Below are positions 34,754 to 43,491 of a DNA stretch of 64,000 nt, piece by piece. Origin of the DNA: Bacteroidota bacterium. Its GTDB lineage: Bacteria > Bacteroidota > Bacteroidia > Chitinophagales > Saprospiraceae. Both the position numbers and the translations under genes were made by a program. The number at the start of each line of letters is the position of its first letter. Within the stretch, counting starts at the first letter, position 1. The stretch spans positions 1 through 64,000 of the forward strand of contig CAUJEY010000151.1 in the NCBI GenBank assembly GCA_963169325.1, read 5' to 3'. A model generated the notes under the pieces. It did no database searches and was not told the origin of the DNA. It worked only from the letters and a program-made list of their open reading frames with translations.

Positions 34754-37700
34754 ATGAAGCAGCAATTACTCACATTGCTCCTTATCCTGTTTGCGGCGGC
34801 TGGCGCTTTGGCCCAGCGCACCATCAACGGACGGGTAACGGAGCTCGCCAGTGGCGAACCGCTTATCGGCGCCACTGTAGTCGTTAAAGGTTCCAATATT
34901 GGTACCACAACCGACGTGGACGGTCGCTATACCATCCGCGTTAACAATGACGCCGACGTTATCGTGGTGAAGTACACCGGATTCCGCGGTCAGGAAATCC
35001 CCGTCGGCAACCGTTCCTCGGTGGACGTGATCCTGCAGCAAAACGACGAACTCATTGACGAGGTGGTGGTCATCGGCTACGGCAAACAAATCAAATCGAC
35101 CCTGACCGGGAACATCGCCAAAGTGGGTGGTGAAAACCTCAAAGCGATGCCGGTCGTTTCCGTCGAACAGGCCTTGCAAGGTCAGGCTGCCGGGGTGTTT
35201 GTCGAAAGTGTCAATGGCAAGGTTGGCGGCGCCATGCGCGTGCGGGTACGCGGCGTAGGATCCATCAATGCCGGTACAGAACCGTTGTTCGTAGTGGATG
35301 GCATCCCACTCTCCAAAGATGCGCGCAACACCTCGGGCGGCTCCATGAATCCCATAGCTGACCTCAATTTCAACGACATCGAGTCGATTGAAGTGCTGAA
35401 AGATGCCTCCGCAAAGGCCATTTATGGCGCACGCGGCTCCAATGGCGTGGTGCTGATTACGACCAAATCGGGTAAAAGCGGCAAAACACGGGTAGAACTC
35501 GATCTGCAAGCCGGGTTTTCGCAGCCTACCGGGCGCCGCGAATTCCTGAACGCCGCCGAATACATCGAACTGTTCACCGAGGCCGCCAATAACTCCGACG
35601 ACCTGGAAGGCGTGCCTTACGACGATCCCAGTTCCTGGACGGAATTCGTAAAAGGCCGGTTCGATCGCTACGACGGCCACACCAACTGGGAAGAACGTAT
35701 CGATCAAACCGATTGGCAGGACGAAGCGCTCCGCACCGGCCGGCTCCGCAACGCCAGCTTGTCATTCAGCGGCGGCAGCGATAAAGTCCGGTATTTTGCC
35801 AGCGGCAACATCGGCCTCAATGAAGGCATGCTGGTCAGCAATGGTTTGGAAAAAAACGGCGGACGTCTGAATCTTGATTTCGACGCTACCTCGCGGCTCA
35901 AAGTAGGCGTCGGGCTGAGCCTGGCGCGTACCTTCACCCGCCAAGTGTCGAACGACAATGCCTTCTCCACCCCGCTGCAGTTGATCGCCTTATCTCCGAT
36001 CACACCCAAACGCGACGAAGACGGCGTGTTGTACGACCGGCCCGTAACCACTTATTACAACGGCCTGATCGATGTGGAAGACGGTCAACGCAAAGTGCAT
36101 ACCCTGCGTACCTTAGCTAATGTCTTCGGCGACTACAAAATAACTGAAAACCTCGGTCTGCGTGTGGAAGGGGCTGCCAACCTCTACAACGTACGCGACG
36201 ATGCCTATTTTGGCGATCGTACCGACAACGGTAATGCCAGCCGGGGCTACGGGTATTCCGCTTTTGCCGGCGCCACCGACTACAACGCCAATGCAGTGTT
36301 GCATTGGGACCAGGATTTTGACCGCCACGCCCTGGGTGTAGATGTGGGCTCGGAAATTTTCACCAGCGAAAGCACCCGCACCTATGTGGAGGGGGAACAA
36401 TTTCCCAGTGACGAGTTTAAAACACTGCAAAGCGCCGCCTCCATCACGGCCGGCACCTCCACCATTACCAACTACAGCTTTTTATCCTATTTCGGCCGGG
36501 TTCGTTACAACTTCGACCGAAAATATTTGCTCAACATCAGCGCCCGTATGGACGGTTCCTCCCGCTTTGGCGCAGACAATCGCTACGCTTTCTTCCCCGC
36601 TGCTTCGGCCGGATGGGTGCTCACGGAAGAAGATTTTTTGAAAGAAAATAACCTGCTCAGCTTCCTGAAGTTGCGCGCTTCCTGGGGTGTCAGTGGAAAC
36701 GCCGACATCGAAAATTTCAAGTCGCAGGGCCTCTATGAAGCCGGCAATTACAACGGAACGAGCTCGCTCAATCCGGAGCAAATCCCCAACCCCGCGCTCA
36801 CCTGGGAAAAAAGTACGGAACTGGATTTCGGTATCGATTTCGGGCTTTTCGACAACCGCCTGTCGGGCGAGCTGGACTATTATATTAAAAACACCTCCGA
36901 TCTGCTGCTCAATGCACAGGTTCCAGGCACTTCCGGCTTCCCCACACAATTCCAGAATATTGGCGAACTGCGCAACAGCGGCGTGGAACTGGTGCTCAAC
37001 TCTAATAACCTCACCGGGAATTTCTCCTGGACTACCTCGCTGAACCTGGCCTTAAACAAAAACGAGGTGCTTTCCCTCGTCGGCGGCCAAACGCTCATCG
37101 ACGACGGCAGTAACATGAACGTGGTGAAAGTAGGCGAGCCGATCGGTGTATTTTACGGCGCCGATTACGCCGGTGTCGATCCGCAAAACGGTGATGCCCT
37201 CTGGTATGTCAACGCTATGGACGACAACGGAAATATTATTGATCCGACGGCGACGACCAATAATTATTCAGATGCCAATTTCGTAGTGCTCGGTTCGCCG
37301 ATGCCCGACCTGATTTACGGACTCGACAATACGTTGTCGTACGGCGGCCTCACGCTCAACGTGCGTTTTCAGGGCCAAACCGGCAACCAAATCCACAATG
37401 GCGGCGGCCTCTTTATGTCGTGCAACGCCTGCTGGTTCGACAACCAAACCCGCGACCAACTCGACCGCTGGCAAAACCCGGGCGACGTCACTGACGTGCC
37501 GGAAGCCCGCCTCGGCTACTCCAACGGCGACCAAACCCGCAGCAGCCGGTATCTCTCGGAAGGCAGCTACCTGCGCCTGAAAAATGTGACGCTGGCTTAC
37601 GACCTGCCTGCACGCTGGTTTGGCAAAGCCGGCATCCGCGATATCCGGCTCTACGTCACCGGCACCAACCTGCTCACCTTCACCAAGTACGACGGCTGGG

Positions 37701-37810
37701 ATCCCGAGGTAACTGCCGACTACTTAGCCAGCAACATTATTTACGGTGTAGATTTCTACTCGGCGCCGCAGCCGAAGAATATCGTATTTGGTTTGCGGGC
37801 AGGGTTTTAA
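34754..37810 (+). CDS. susC: SusC/RagA-type TonB-dependent outer-membrane transporter
   Basis: Protein of about 1,018 aa. A signal peptide (MKQQLLTLLLILF through GALAQ) is followed by a carboxypeptidase-like regulatory domain (INGRVTELASGEPLIGATVV, TDVDGRYTIRV). The SusC signature ELIDEVVVIGYGKQ comes next, then the plug domain (QALQGQAAGVFV, VRVRGVGSINAGTEPLFVVD) and a 22-stranded barrel ending LRAGF. The family imports oligosaccharides or peptides with a SusD lipoprotein lid, encoded next (62-nt gap). An in-frame start 63 nt upstream would place extra residues before a perfect signal peptide and is rejected. The GH20 gene after susD suggests GlcNAc-containing glycans. Confidence 0.95.
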   Translation: MKQQLLTLLLILFAAAGALAQRTINGRVTELASGEPLIGATVVVKGSNIGTTTDVDGRYTIRVNNDADVIVVKYTGFRGQEIPVGNRSSVDVILQQNDELIDEVVVIGYGKQIKSTLTGNIAKVGGENLKAMPVVSVEQALQGQAAGVFVESVNGKVGGAMRVRVRGVGSINAGTEPLFVVDGIPLSKDARNTSGGSMNPIADLNFNDIESIEVLKDASAKAIYGARGSNGVVLITTKSGKSGKTRVELDLQAGFSQPTGRREFLNAAEYIELFTEAANNSDDLEGVPYDDPSSWTEFVKGRFDRYDGHTNWEERIDQTDWQDEALRTGRLRNASLSFSGGSDKVRYFASGNIGLNEGMLVSNGLEKNGGRLNLDFDATSRLKVGVGLSLARTFTRQVSNDNAFSTPLQLIALSPITPKRDEDGVLYDRPVTTYYNGLIDVEDGQRKVHTLRTLANVFGDYKITENLGLRVEGAANLYNVRDDAYFGDRTDNGNASRGYGYSAFAGATDYNANAVLHWDQDFDRHALGVDVGSEIFTSESTRTYVEGEQFPSDEFKTLQSAASITAGTSTITNYSFLSYFGRVRYNFDRKYLLNISARMDGSSRFGADNRYAFFPAASAGWVLTEEDFLKENNLLSFLKLRASWGVSGNADIENFKSQGLYEAGNYNGTSSLNPEQIPNPALTWEKSTELDFGIDFGLFDNRLSGELDYYIKNTSDLLLNAQVPGTSGFPTQFQNIGELRNSGVELVLNSNNLTGNFSWTTSLNLALNKNEVLSLVGGQTLIDDGSNMNVVKVGEPIGVFYGADYAGVDPQNGDALWYVNAMDDNGNIIDPTATTNNYSDANFVVLGSPMPDLIYGLDNTLSYGGLTLNVRFQGQTGNQIHNGGGLFMSCNACWFDNQTRDQLDRWQNPGDVTDVPEARLGYSNGDQTRSSRYLSEGSYLRLKNVTLAYDLPARWFGKAGIRDIRLYVTGTNLLTFTKYDGWDPEVTADYLASNIIYGVDFYSAPQPKNIVFGLRAGF

Positions 37811-37872
37811 TGAATGATGAATTTTTCCGATTTGGAAGATTCGTTTCTATAAAAATTTAAATAGAAAAAACA

Positions 37873-39216
37873 ATGAAATTGTATAAATATATCTTGTCGG
37901 GGCTTTTGGCGATTAGCCTGGTTGCCTGCGATAAAAAACTCGACTTCGACCCCGCCCAGAGCATCAAGGAAGACCTGGCCCTGGCGACCGATGCCAATGT
38001 TAAATCCGTGTTGCTTGGCGCGTACGATGCGCTTGCCCTGGACGGCTTGTTTGGTGGCAATACCATGCGCGACGCCGAATTGGCCGGCGCAGATGGCGAA
38101 ATCCGTTGGGTCGGCACTTTTGAGGGGCCTGGCGACGTATTCAGCCATGCCATGATCGCCGGAAACGCCGACGCGGAAAATATGTGGCTGGATGCATACA
38201 ACACCATCAACATCTGCAACAATGTATTAGACGCGCTTGCCGTCGTTAATGCCGACGATCAGGACCAGGTAGAAGGCGAAGCCCTTTTTATCCGTTCCAT
38301 GGCTTATTTCCAGTTGGTGCGCTTTTACGGCCAATCCTATGAAGCCGGCGGGGGTAATACCCAGGCAGGTGTGCCAATCGTGCTGCGCCCTACTCGCGGT
38401 ATCGACGAATCGAGCCAGGTGCCGCGTAATTCCGTGGAAGAATGTTATACACAAATAGTAACCGACCTGACCCGGGCAAAGGGCTTATTGCCGGAGGACA
38501 ACGGCACCCAGGCCGGCAAACACACCGCTGCCGCCCTGCTGGCCCGTGTATACCTGCAAATGGGCCGGTTTGCGGATGCCCGCGACCAGGCCAACGAGGT
38601 CATCGGATCGGGATTATTCTCCTTAGTGCCCAACTATGCCAACCTGTGGAATAATGAGGATAACTCGCCGGAGGATATTTATGCCGTACAAATCTCCAAC
38701 CAGGACTTTGTCGAAGCGACCATGACAATATTTTATTCCGTGCCGGCATTCGGCGGCCGTGACGGCGACATCGAAATTGAGCAAAAACACCTCGACCTGT
38801 ACGATCCTTCCGACGAACGCCTGGCCTTGTACTTCGAAGCCAATAGCGGTGTGATGTATACCGGCAAGTGGCGCGACCAGTACAAAAACCAACCCGTTAT
38901 CCGCTTGGCTGAAATGTACCTGATCCGGGCCGAATGTAATGCCCGCCTCGGCACATCCATCGGCGCCAGCGTGGACGACGACTATAATGCCATCCACACC
39001 CGCGCCGGATTAAGCCCGAAAAACGGGGTTACACTCGACGATATCCTGCTTGAACGCCGGCTCGAACTGGCCCATGAAGGCCACCGAATCCACGACGTCA
39101 AGCGACTGAAAGGCGCGGTGGACGGACTACCGTACGACGACGACAAACTGCTGTATCCTATTCCAGCCCGGGAAATGGAGGCAAATAAAAATTTGGTGCA
39201 GAATCCGGGGTATTGA
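37873..39216 (+). CDS. susD: SusD/RagB-type surface lipoprotein
   Basis: Lipoprotein of 447 aa; the lipobox is SLVACDKK with Cys near residue 19. The SusD fold appears as the N-terminal helices (ALVVNADDQDQVEGEALFIR-like region, SMAYFQLVRFYGQSYE), the TPR-like segments (AALLARVYLQMGRFADA) and the C-terminal LAEMYLIRAECNARLG and LLERRLELAHEGHRI motifs. It binds the glycan and closes over the SusC pore. It is about 50-100 residues shorter than many SusD proteins. It forms a unit with SusC and probably with the GH20 gene. Confidence 0.94.
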   Translation: MKLYKYILSGLLAISLVACDKKLDFDPAQSIKEDLALATDANVKSVLLGAYDALALDGLFGGNTMRDAELAGADGEIRWVGTFEGPGDVFSHAMIAGNADAENMWLDAYNTINICNNVLDALAVVNADDQDQVEGEALFIRSMAYFQLVRFYGQSYEAGGGNTQAGVPIVLRPTRGIDESSQVPRNSVEECYTQIVTDLTRAKGLLPEDNGTQAGKHTAAALLARVYLQMGRFADARDQANEVIGSGLFSLVPNYANLWNNEDNSPEDIYAVQISNQDFVEATMTIFYSVPAFGGRDGDIEIEQKHLDLYDPSDERLALYFEANSGVMYTGKWRDQYKNQPVIRLAEMYLIRAECNARLGTSIGASVDDDYNAIHTRAGLSPKNGVTLDDILLERRLELAHEGHRIHDVKRLKGAVDGLPYDDDKLLYPIPAREMEANKNLVQNPGY

Positions 39217-39223
39217 AGCGGAT

Positions 39224-39327
39224 AAAGTCAAAATGTAAAAGTCAAAATATAAAATGTAAAAGTATGTGACATCGTGGGAGGCTTTTACATTTTGACTTTT
39301 ACATTTTGACTTTTACATTTTGACTTT
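39224..39327. repeat. Palindrome built from CTTTTACATTTTGA tandem units
   Basis: The left arm, 39224-39262, consists of AAAGTCAAAATGTA-type units; the right arm, 39282-39327, is three copies of CTTTTACATTTTGA in the opposite sense. It separates susD from the GH20 gene and could attenuate or process the transcript. The GH20 -7 element lies just after it. Confidence 0.85.
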
Positions 39328-39337
39328 AAAACACTTC

Positions 39338-39345
39338 TACCTTTG
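39338..39345 (+). promoter_or_regulatory. -7 element of the GH20 gene
   Basis: TACCTTTG is an exact TAnnTTTG match. A start site a few bases downstream would exclude the ATG at 39351 and favours 39405 or 39411 as the real start. TTTG at 39319-39322 is spaced 15 nt upstream, shorter than usual. Confidence 0.45.
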
Positions 39346-39410
39346 CAGCTTTGGAAATACCATCAACCGGTTTGACCGGTGCATTTCATTTTGAGTTAAA
39401 ATTCATGCCA

Positions 39411-41729
39411 ATGTTTTGCAAAAATTTTCTGCTGAACGTATTGTTTTGCACGTTGCCTTTACTCGCTGCCAGCCAGGTGACCTCTTCCATAACCATCATC
39501 CCGCAGCCGGCTTCTGCCTTTGCACGCGATGGGCAATTTGAACTAAAATCTGATACACGGATTTATTTCCCGGAGGGAAAAAAGGACTGGGAAACGGCCG
39601 TTCAGTACTTCATGGCTATAGCCCAAACCGCTACCGGCTACCAACTAACGGCGCAGCCGTTTAAAGGCGCACTTCAAAACCTGGCTACGAACGGGATTTA
39701 TTTCCAGCCGGACGAAACCATCGGGCAGGACGAAGGATACAGAATAGAAGTATCACCCGGCACTATTTTGGTAAAGGCGCGTACCGCGGCAGGCGCTTTT
39801 TACGCCGTACAAAGCCTTCGGCAAATGTTTCCGCCCCAGTTCAGCAGTCCGACGCCGGTGAGCGGCGTGGCGTGGAAAATTCCCTGTTGCAGCATGACCG
39901 ACTACCCGCGTTTCGCCTACAGGGGCTTGCACCTCGACGTGGGCCGGAATTTTTTCCCGGTGTCGTTCATCAAACGCTATATCGACTTATTGGCTCTCCA
40001 CAAATACAACCGGTTCCACTGGCACCTCACCGAAGACCAGGGCTGGCGTATTGAAATTAAAAAATATCCGAAACTGCAAACCGTGGCTGCCTGCCGCAAG
40101 GAAACGGTGGTGGGCCATGCCGGCGACAAGCCTGCCCGGTACGACGGCAAACCATACTGCGGTTACTACACCCAGGCAGAAATAAAAGAAGTGGTGGAGT
40201 ATGCCCGGAAACGTTTTGTAACCATTGTGCCGGAAATCGAAATGCCCGGCCATGCACAGGCAGCCCTCGCGGCATATCCTGAACTGGGTTGTACCGGCGG
40301 CCCCTACGAAACCGCCACCACCTGGGGCGTTTTCCCCGAGGTGTTTTGCGCCGGCAATGAAAAAACATTCCAGTTTTTGGACGATGTGCTGGCAGAAGTA
40401 TGCCCGCTGTTCCCCGGCCAATACGTACATATCGGTGGCGACGAATGCCCCAAAGACCGCTGGAAAGTTTGCCCGAAGTGTCAGGCACGTATGAAAGGCG
40501 AAAACCTCAAAGACGAGCACGAATTACAGAGCTATTTTATCCGCCGCGCTGAAAAAATGTTGGCCAAACACGGCAAAAAACTCATCGGTTGGGACGAAAT
40601 CCTGGAAGGCGGTCTGGCGCCGACGGCTACCGTGATGAGCTGGCGCGGCATTGAGGGCGGTATTGCCGCCGCCAAAGCCGGGCATGATGCCATCATGACA
40701 CCCAGCTCGTTTTGTTATTTCGATTATTACCAAACCGATCCGTCCAACGAACCGCTTGCCATCGGCGGCTTGCTTACGCTGGATAAAGTGTACGGCTACG
40801 AGCCTGTGCCTGCTGAACTGACGGAAGAAGAAGCCAGGCACATTCTCGGTGGTCAGGGAAACGTCTGGACGGAATACATTACCACCCCCGAATATGTCGA
40901 TTACATGGTTTATCCCCGGGCCTGCGCCTTGTCGGAAGTGTTGTGGACGCCGAAGAACAAAAAGAATTATCTCGATTTTGCCCGCCGGCTCAAGGTGCAT
41001 TTTGGCCGAATGGACGCGCTGGGCGTGAATTATGCCAAAAGTTTTTACGACATCCGCTCCAACTACAACGGGGGTTTTGCATTACTTTCCTGCGTCGACC
41101 GAAGTATTCAAATAAAATACACCCTCGATGGCAACGAACCCAAATTAACCTCGGCCGGCTATTATTCGCCCATTCACCTCCAGAAAACGAGCACCATAAA
41201 AGCCATTCCCGTACTGGATGGCAAAGTGGTTGGTAAAACACTGACCATTACCTATTACGTGCATAAAGCCGCCGGAAAAACATATACGATGACCAAACAG
41301 CCGGATCAGTATACCGGCGGCGAACGGCTTGCCCTCACCAACGGCGTGACCGGAGCGGCCAAAAGCTGGACCAACTGGGTCGGGCTGGTCAATCATGATA
41401 TAGACCCGGTAATCGATTTTGGCGCCGCAACCACATTCAGCCGGGTAACCACACACTTTCTGAACAACAAAGCATCCTGGGTGTACCCGCCGCGCAGCAT
41501 CGAGGTGCTGGTTTCGGATGACGGCGTTAATTTTACTTCTTTGGGTAAAAAAACATTCGATTCGGAAGGTATGGCTGGAAGCGGTATTGAAACAGTGGTA
41601 TTCGACACGCCCGGCGCTACCGGACGGTATTTAAAACTGGTCGGCCAAACATTTGGTATGATTCCCAACGGCGCTACCGGCGCGGGCAATGGAGCCTGGT
41701 TGTTTATGGACGAGATTATCGTGGAATAA
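39411..41729 (+). CDS. Beta-N-acetylhexosaminidase, GH20
   Basis: Secreted or periplasmic enzyme of about 772 aa that cleaves terminal GlcNAc or GalNAc. It has a signal peptide (FLLNVLFCTLPLLAASQ), the GH20b N-terminal domain, and the catalytic barrel with DYPRFAYRGLHLDVGRNFFP, FHWHLTEDQGWRIEI and the Asp344-Glu345 pair in HIGGDECPKDRW; Glu is the acid/base and Asp stabilises the acetamido group. The C terminus carries a chitobiase-type beta domain (YTLDGNEPKLTS) and an F5/8-type carbohydrate-binding module (SIEVLVSDDGVNFTSLG). An in-frame ATG at 39405 is equally possible; that at 39351 is unlikely because of the promoter. With SusC/SusD it forms a small glycan-utilisation locus. Confidence 0.94.
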   Translation: MFCKNFLLNVLFCTLPLLAASQVTSSITIIPQPASAFARDGQFELKSDTRIYFPEGKKDWETAVQYFMAIAQTATGYQLTAQPFKGALQNLATNGIYFQPDETIGQDEGYRIEVSPGTILVKARTAAGAFYAVQSLRQMFPPQFSSPTPVSGVAWKIPCCSMTDYPRFAYRGLHLDVGRNFFPVSFIKRYIDLLALHKYNRFHWHLTEDQGWRIEIKKYPKLQTVAACRKETVVGHAGDKPARYDGKPYCGYYTQAEIKEVVEYARKRFVTIVPEIEMPGHAQAALAAYPELGCTGGPYETATTWGVFPEVFCAGNEKTFQFLDDVLAEVCPLFPGQYVHIGGDECPKDRWKVCPKCQARMKGENLKDEHELQSYFIRRAEKMLAKHGKKLIGWDEILEGGLAPTATVMSWRGIEGGIAAAKAGHDAIMTPSSFCYFDYYQTDPSNEPLAIGGLLTLDKVYGYEPVPAELTEEEARHILGGQGNVWTEYITTPEYVDYMVYPRACALSEVLWTPKNKKNYLDFARRLKVHFGRMDALGVNYAKSFYDIRSNYNGGFALLSCVDRSIQIKYTLDGNEPKLTSAGYYSPIHLQKTSTIKAIPVLDGKVVGKTLTITYYVHKAAGKTYTMTKQPDQYTGGERLALTNGVTGAAKSWTNWVGLVNHDIDPVIDFGAATTFSRVTTHFLNNKASWVYPPRSIEVLVSDDGVNFTSLGKKTFDSEGMAGSGIETVVFDTPGATGRYLKLVGQTFGMIPNGATGAGNGAWLFMDEIIVE

Positions 41730-41807
41730 TCTTTTGCACAAAAACCAACCGGAAGAGTTCCTTCGGCGTCTATTCCGAAGGAACTGTTCCACAACTAATT
41801 ATAGCCT

Positions 41808-42710
41808 ATGCGCCTAAACCTGTTTACCCTGACCCTCGGGGTGTTTTTGTCCCTGCTCCTCTCCGTCCGCACTATTGCCCAGGACGTTTTTGCCCTGGAT
41901 TCCACCTCCCTACACACGGTGCAAACCAAAGATGGCAATGTATTCTACGGCGCCATTGTGTTGGAAAATGCAGAATTCATCATCCTGAGCACGGAAACCT
42001 TTGGAGAACTGACCATCAAACGCAATGCGATCAGGAATATCCGCCTGTTGGACCGCCAAAAAGTCGTCAACGGCCGGGCCTGGTTCGACAACCCCTTCGG
42101 CAGCCGGTATTTCGCCGGCACCAGTGGGTACGGGTTGCGCAAAGGGGAAGGCTCGTACGATAATGGTTGGGTCGTTTTCAACCAAATCAGCTATGGCCTT
42201 TCCGATCATTTTTCACTGGGCGCCGGTTTTGCCCCCCTGCTGATTTTCGACGGCCCTTTGCCTATGTGGATCACGCCAAAGTTTTCCATTCCAATAAAAA
42301 AAGACCGAATAAACCTCGCGATAGGCGGTTTATTCGGTCGTGCATACAGCGATTATGAATTCGATAATTCCCGATTCGGGGCCGTGTATAGCCAGGTCAC
42401 CTTCGGCTCCCGGGATGCCAATGTGAGCGTAGGTTTCGGCTTCGGCATCTCCGATGGAAACTGGACCGAGAGGCCTTTATTTTCCGTCAACGGCATGGTC
42501 CGGTTAAGCCCGCGATTCGCCCTGGTCGGAGAAAGTTACCTCGTCAATTCTGAATTTGACGGTTTTGGATTGTTGGGTACGGGGGTCCGGTTTATGGGCC
42601 GGCGCGTGGCCGTCGATTTGGCCATGCTGACCGCCATTATTCCGGACGACGGCGTTTATCCGGTACCGTGGGTGGGCTTACACGTACCGTTCGGCAAGCC
42701 GAATTTTTAA
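41808..42710 (+). CDS. Outer-membrane beta-barrel protein of unknown function
   Basis: Protein of 300 aa with a signal peptide (ending RTIAQD), an SH3-like N-terminal segment (VQTKDGNVFYGAIVLENAE, LTIKRNAIRNI) and then alternating beta-strands consistent with an 8-10-strand barrel (SLGAGFAPLLIFDGP, VSVGFGFGISDG). I do not recognise a functional family. It follows GH20 by 78 nt on the same strand, so read-through is possible. Its stop overlaps by three bases the stop of the convergent DUF4920 gene. Confidence 0.7.
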   Translation: MRLNLFTLTLGVFLSLLLSVRTIAQDVFALDSTSLHTVQTKDGNVFYGAIVLENAEFIILSTETFGELTIKRNAIRNIRLLDRQKVVNGRAWFDNPFGSRYFAGTSGYGLRKGEGSYDNGWVVFNQISYGLSDHFSLGAGFAPLLIFDGPLPMWITPKFSIPIKKDRINLAIGGLFGRAYSDYEFDNSRFGAVYSQVTFGSRDANVSVGFGFGISDGNWTERPLFSVNGMVRLSPRFALVGESYLVNSEFDGFGLLGTGVRFMGRRVAVDLAMLTAIIPDDGVYPVPWVGLHVPFGKPNF

Positions 42711-43204
42711 TCCAAAATGACTACGCCTGCCGCTTCGAAAGCCACCTCGCGTTTCGGCTCGGTAATGGCGGCGATTTCTTCTTTCGATTTGCCGCCATCT
42801 TCTGCATAGTGGCGCAGATCATCCACTGAAGTCACCTCCACAAAAGCGAATCCATCGATGACGACATGTTTGCCGGAGAGGTCTTTCGGCATAAAAAAAG
42901 CGTAGTCTTTAAAGGTAACGCGCATTTCCGGCTGGCCGGGCTGATCGGACACGAGAGTCATCCAGCATCCTTTTTTCTGGCAAACTTCCTTTACTTTACC
43001 CGTAATTTTGATGGCGAGCGAGTCGGAGGCCCCCATTTTGGGCATTAATTCGTCGTAGGAGATCGCATTATCCGGCGTAATCATGGCGCCGAAATGTTTG
43101 CCGTCGTTTGCTGTTTGCGCATTAGCAGTGTTAGTTTGGTCGGCGCCGCATGCGGCCAGCACGACAGCCGTTGCAAGAGCAAAGCAGATTTTTTTTAACA
43201 TCAT
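42707..43204 (-). CDS. DUF4920 lipoprotein
   Basis: Lipoprotein of 165 aa; the lipobox is VVLAACGAD. It has a small OB-fold-like domain (ITGKVKEVCQKKGCWMTLVS, LSGKHVVIDGFAFVEV) with a conserved Cys pair, C-x4-C, that could bind metal or form a disulfide. The family is DUF4920 and its function is unknown. The gene converges on the outer-membrane gene before it. Confidence 0.85.
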   Translation of the reverse strand: MMLKKICFALATAVVLAACGADQTNTANAQTANDGKHFGAMITPDNAISYDELMPKMGASDSLAIKITGKVKEVCQKKGCWMTLVSDQPGQPEMRVTFKDYAFFMPKDLSGKHVVIDGFAFVEVTSVDDLRHYAEDGGKSKEEIAAITEPKREVAFEAAGVVILD

Positions 43205-43261
43205 TTTATTATTTTTTTTAATGAGTTGACAATCAAATTTTTAGTAGAAAATTTGACCGTG

Positions 43262-43269
43262 CAAATTTA
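43262..43269 (-). promoter_or_regulatory. -7 element for the DUF4920 gene
   Basis: On the minus strand TAAATTTG matches TAnnTTTG, about 58 nt upstream of the start at 43204. Confidence 0.4.
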
Positions 43270-43357
43270 CAAATTCGGTTTGAATATAATGTGACTGGCA
43301 CAATATTAGGTTATCAAAGATGTTCTTGGAATCGTCCTTCGCCCGGGCACTCTTTTT

Positions 43358-43372
43358 TGTCAAACTTTGACA
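43358..43372. promoter_or_regulatory. Small perfect inverted repeat, possible operator
   Basis: TGTCAAA-C-TTTGACA is a perfect 7+7 palindrome in the divergent region between the DUF4920 and MORN-caspase genes. It has the size of a dimeric regulator site, but no regulator is known. Confidence 0.3.
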
Positions 43373-43491
43373 GTTTAATCCAACGCGATTCCGGGAATCC
43401 CCCTTTTTGTTAACTTTAATCAATTCTTAACAGTATTTGCACCCTTCTTTTACCTCTGCTTTCGTTGATCATTATCTAACTACTCACACCG

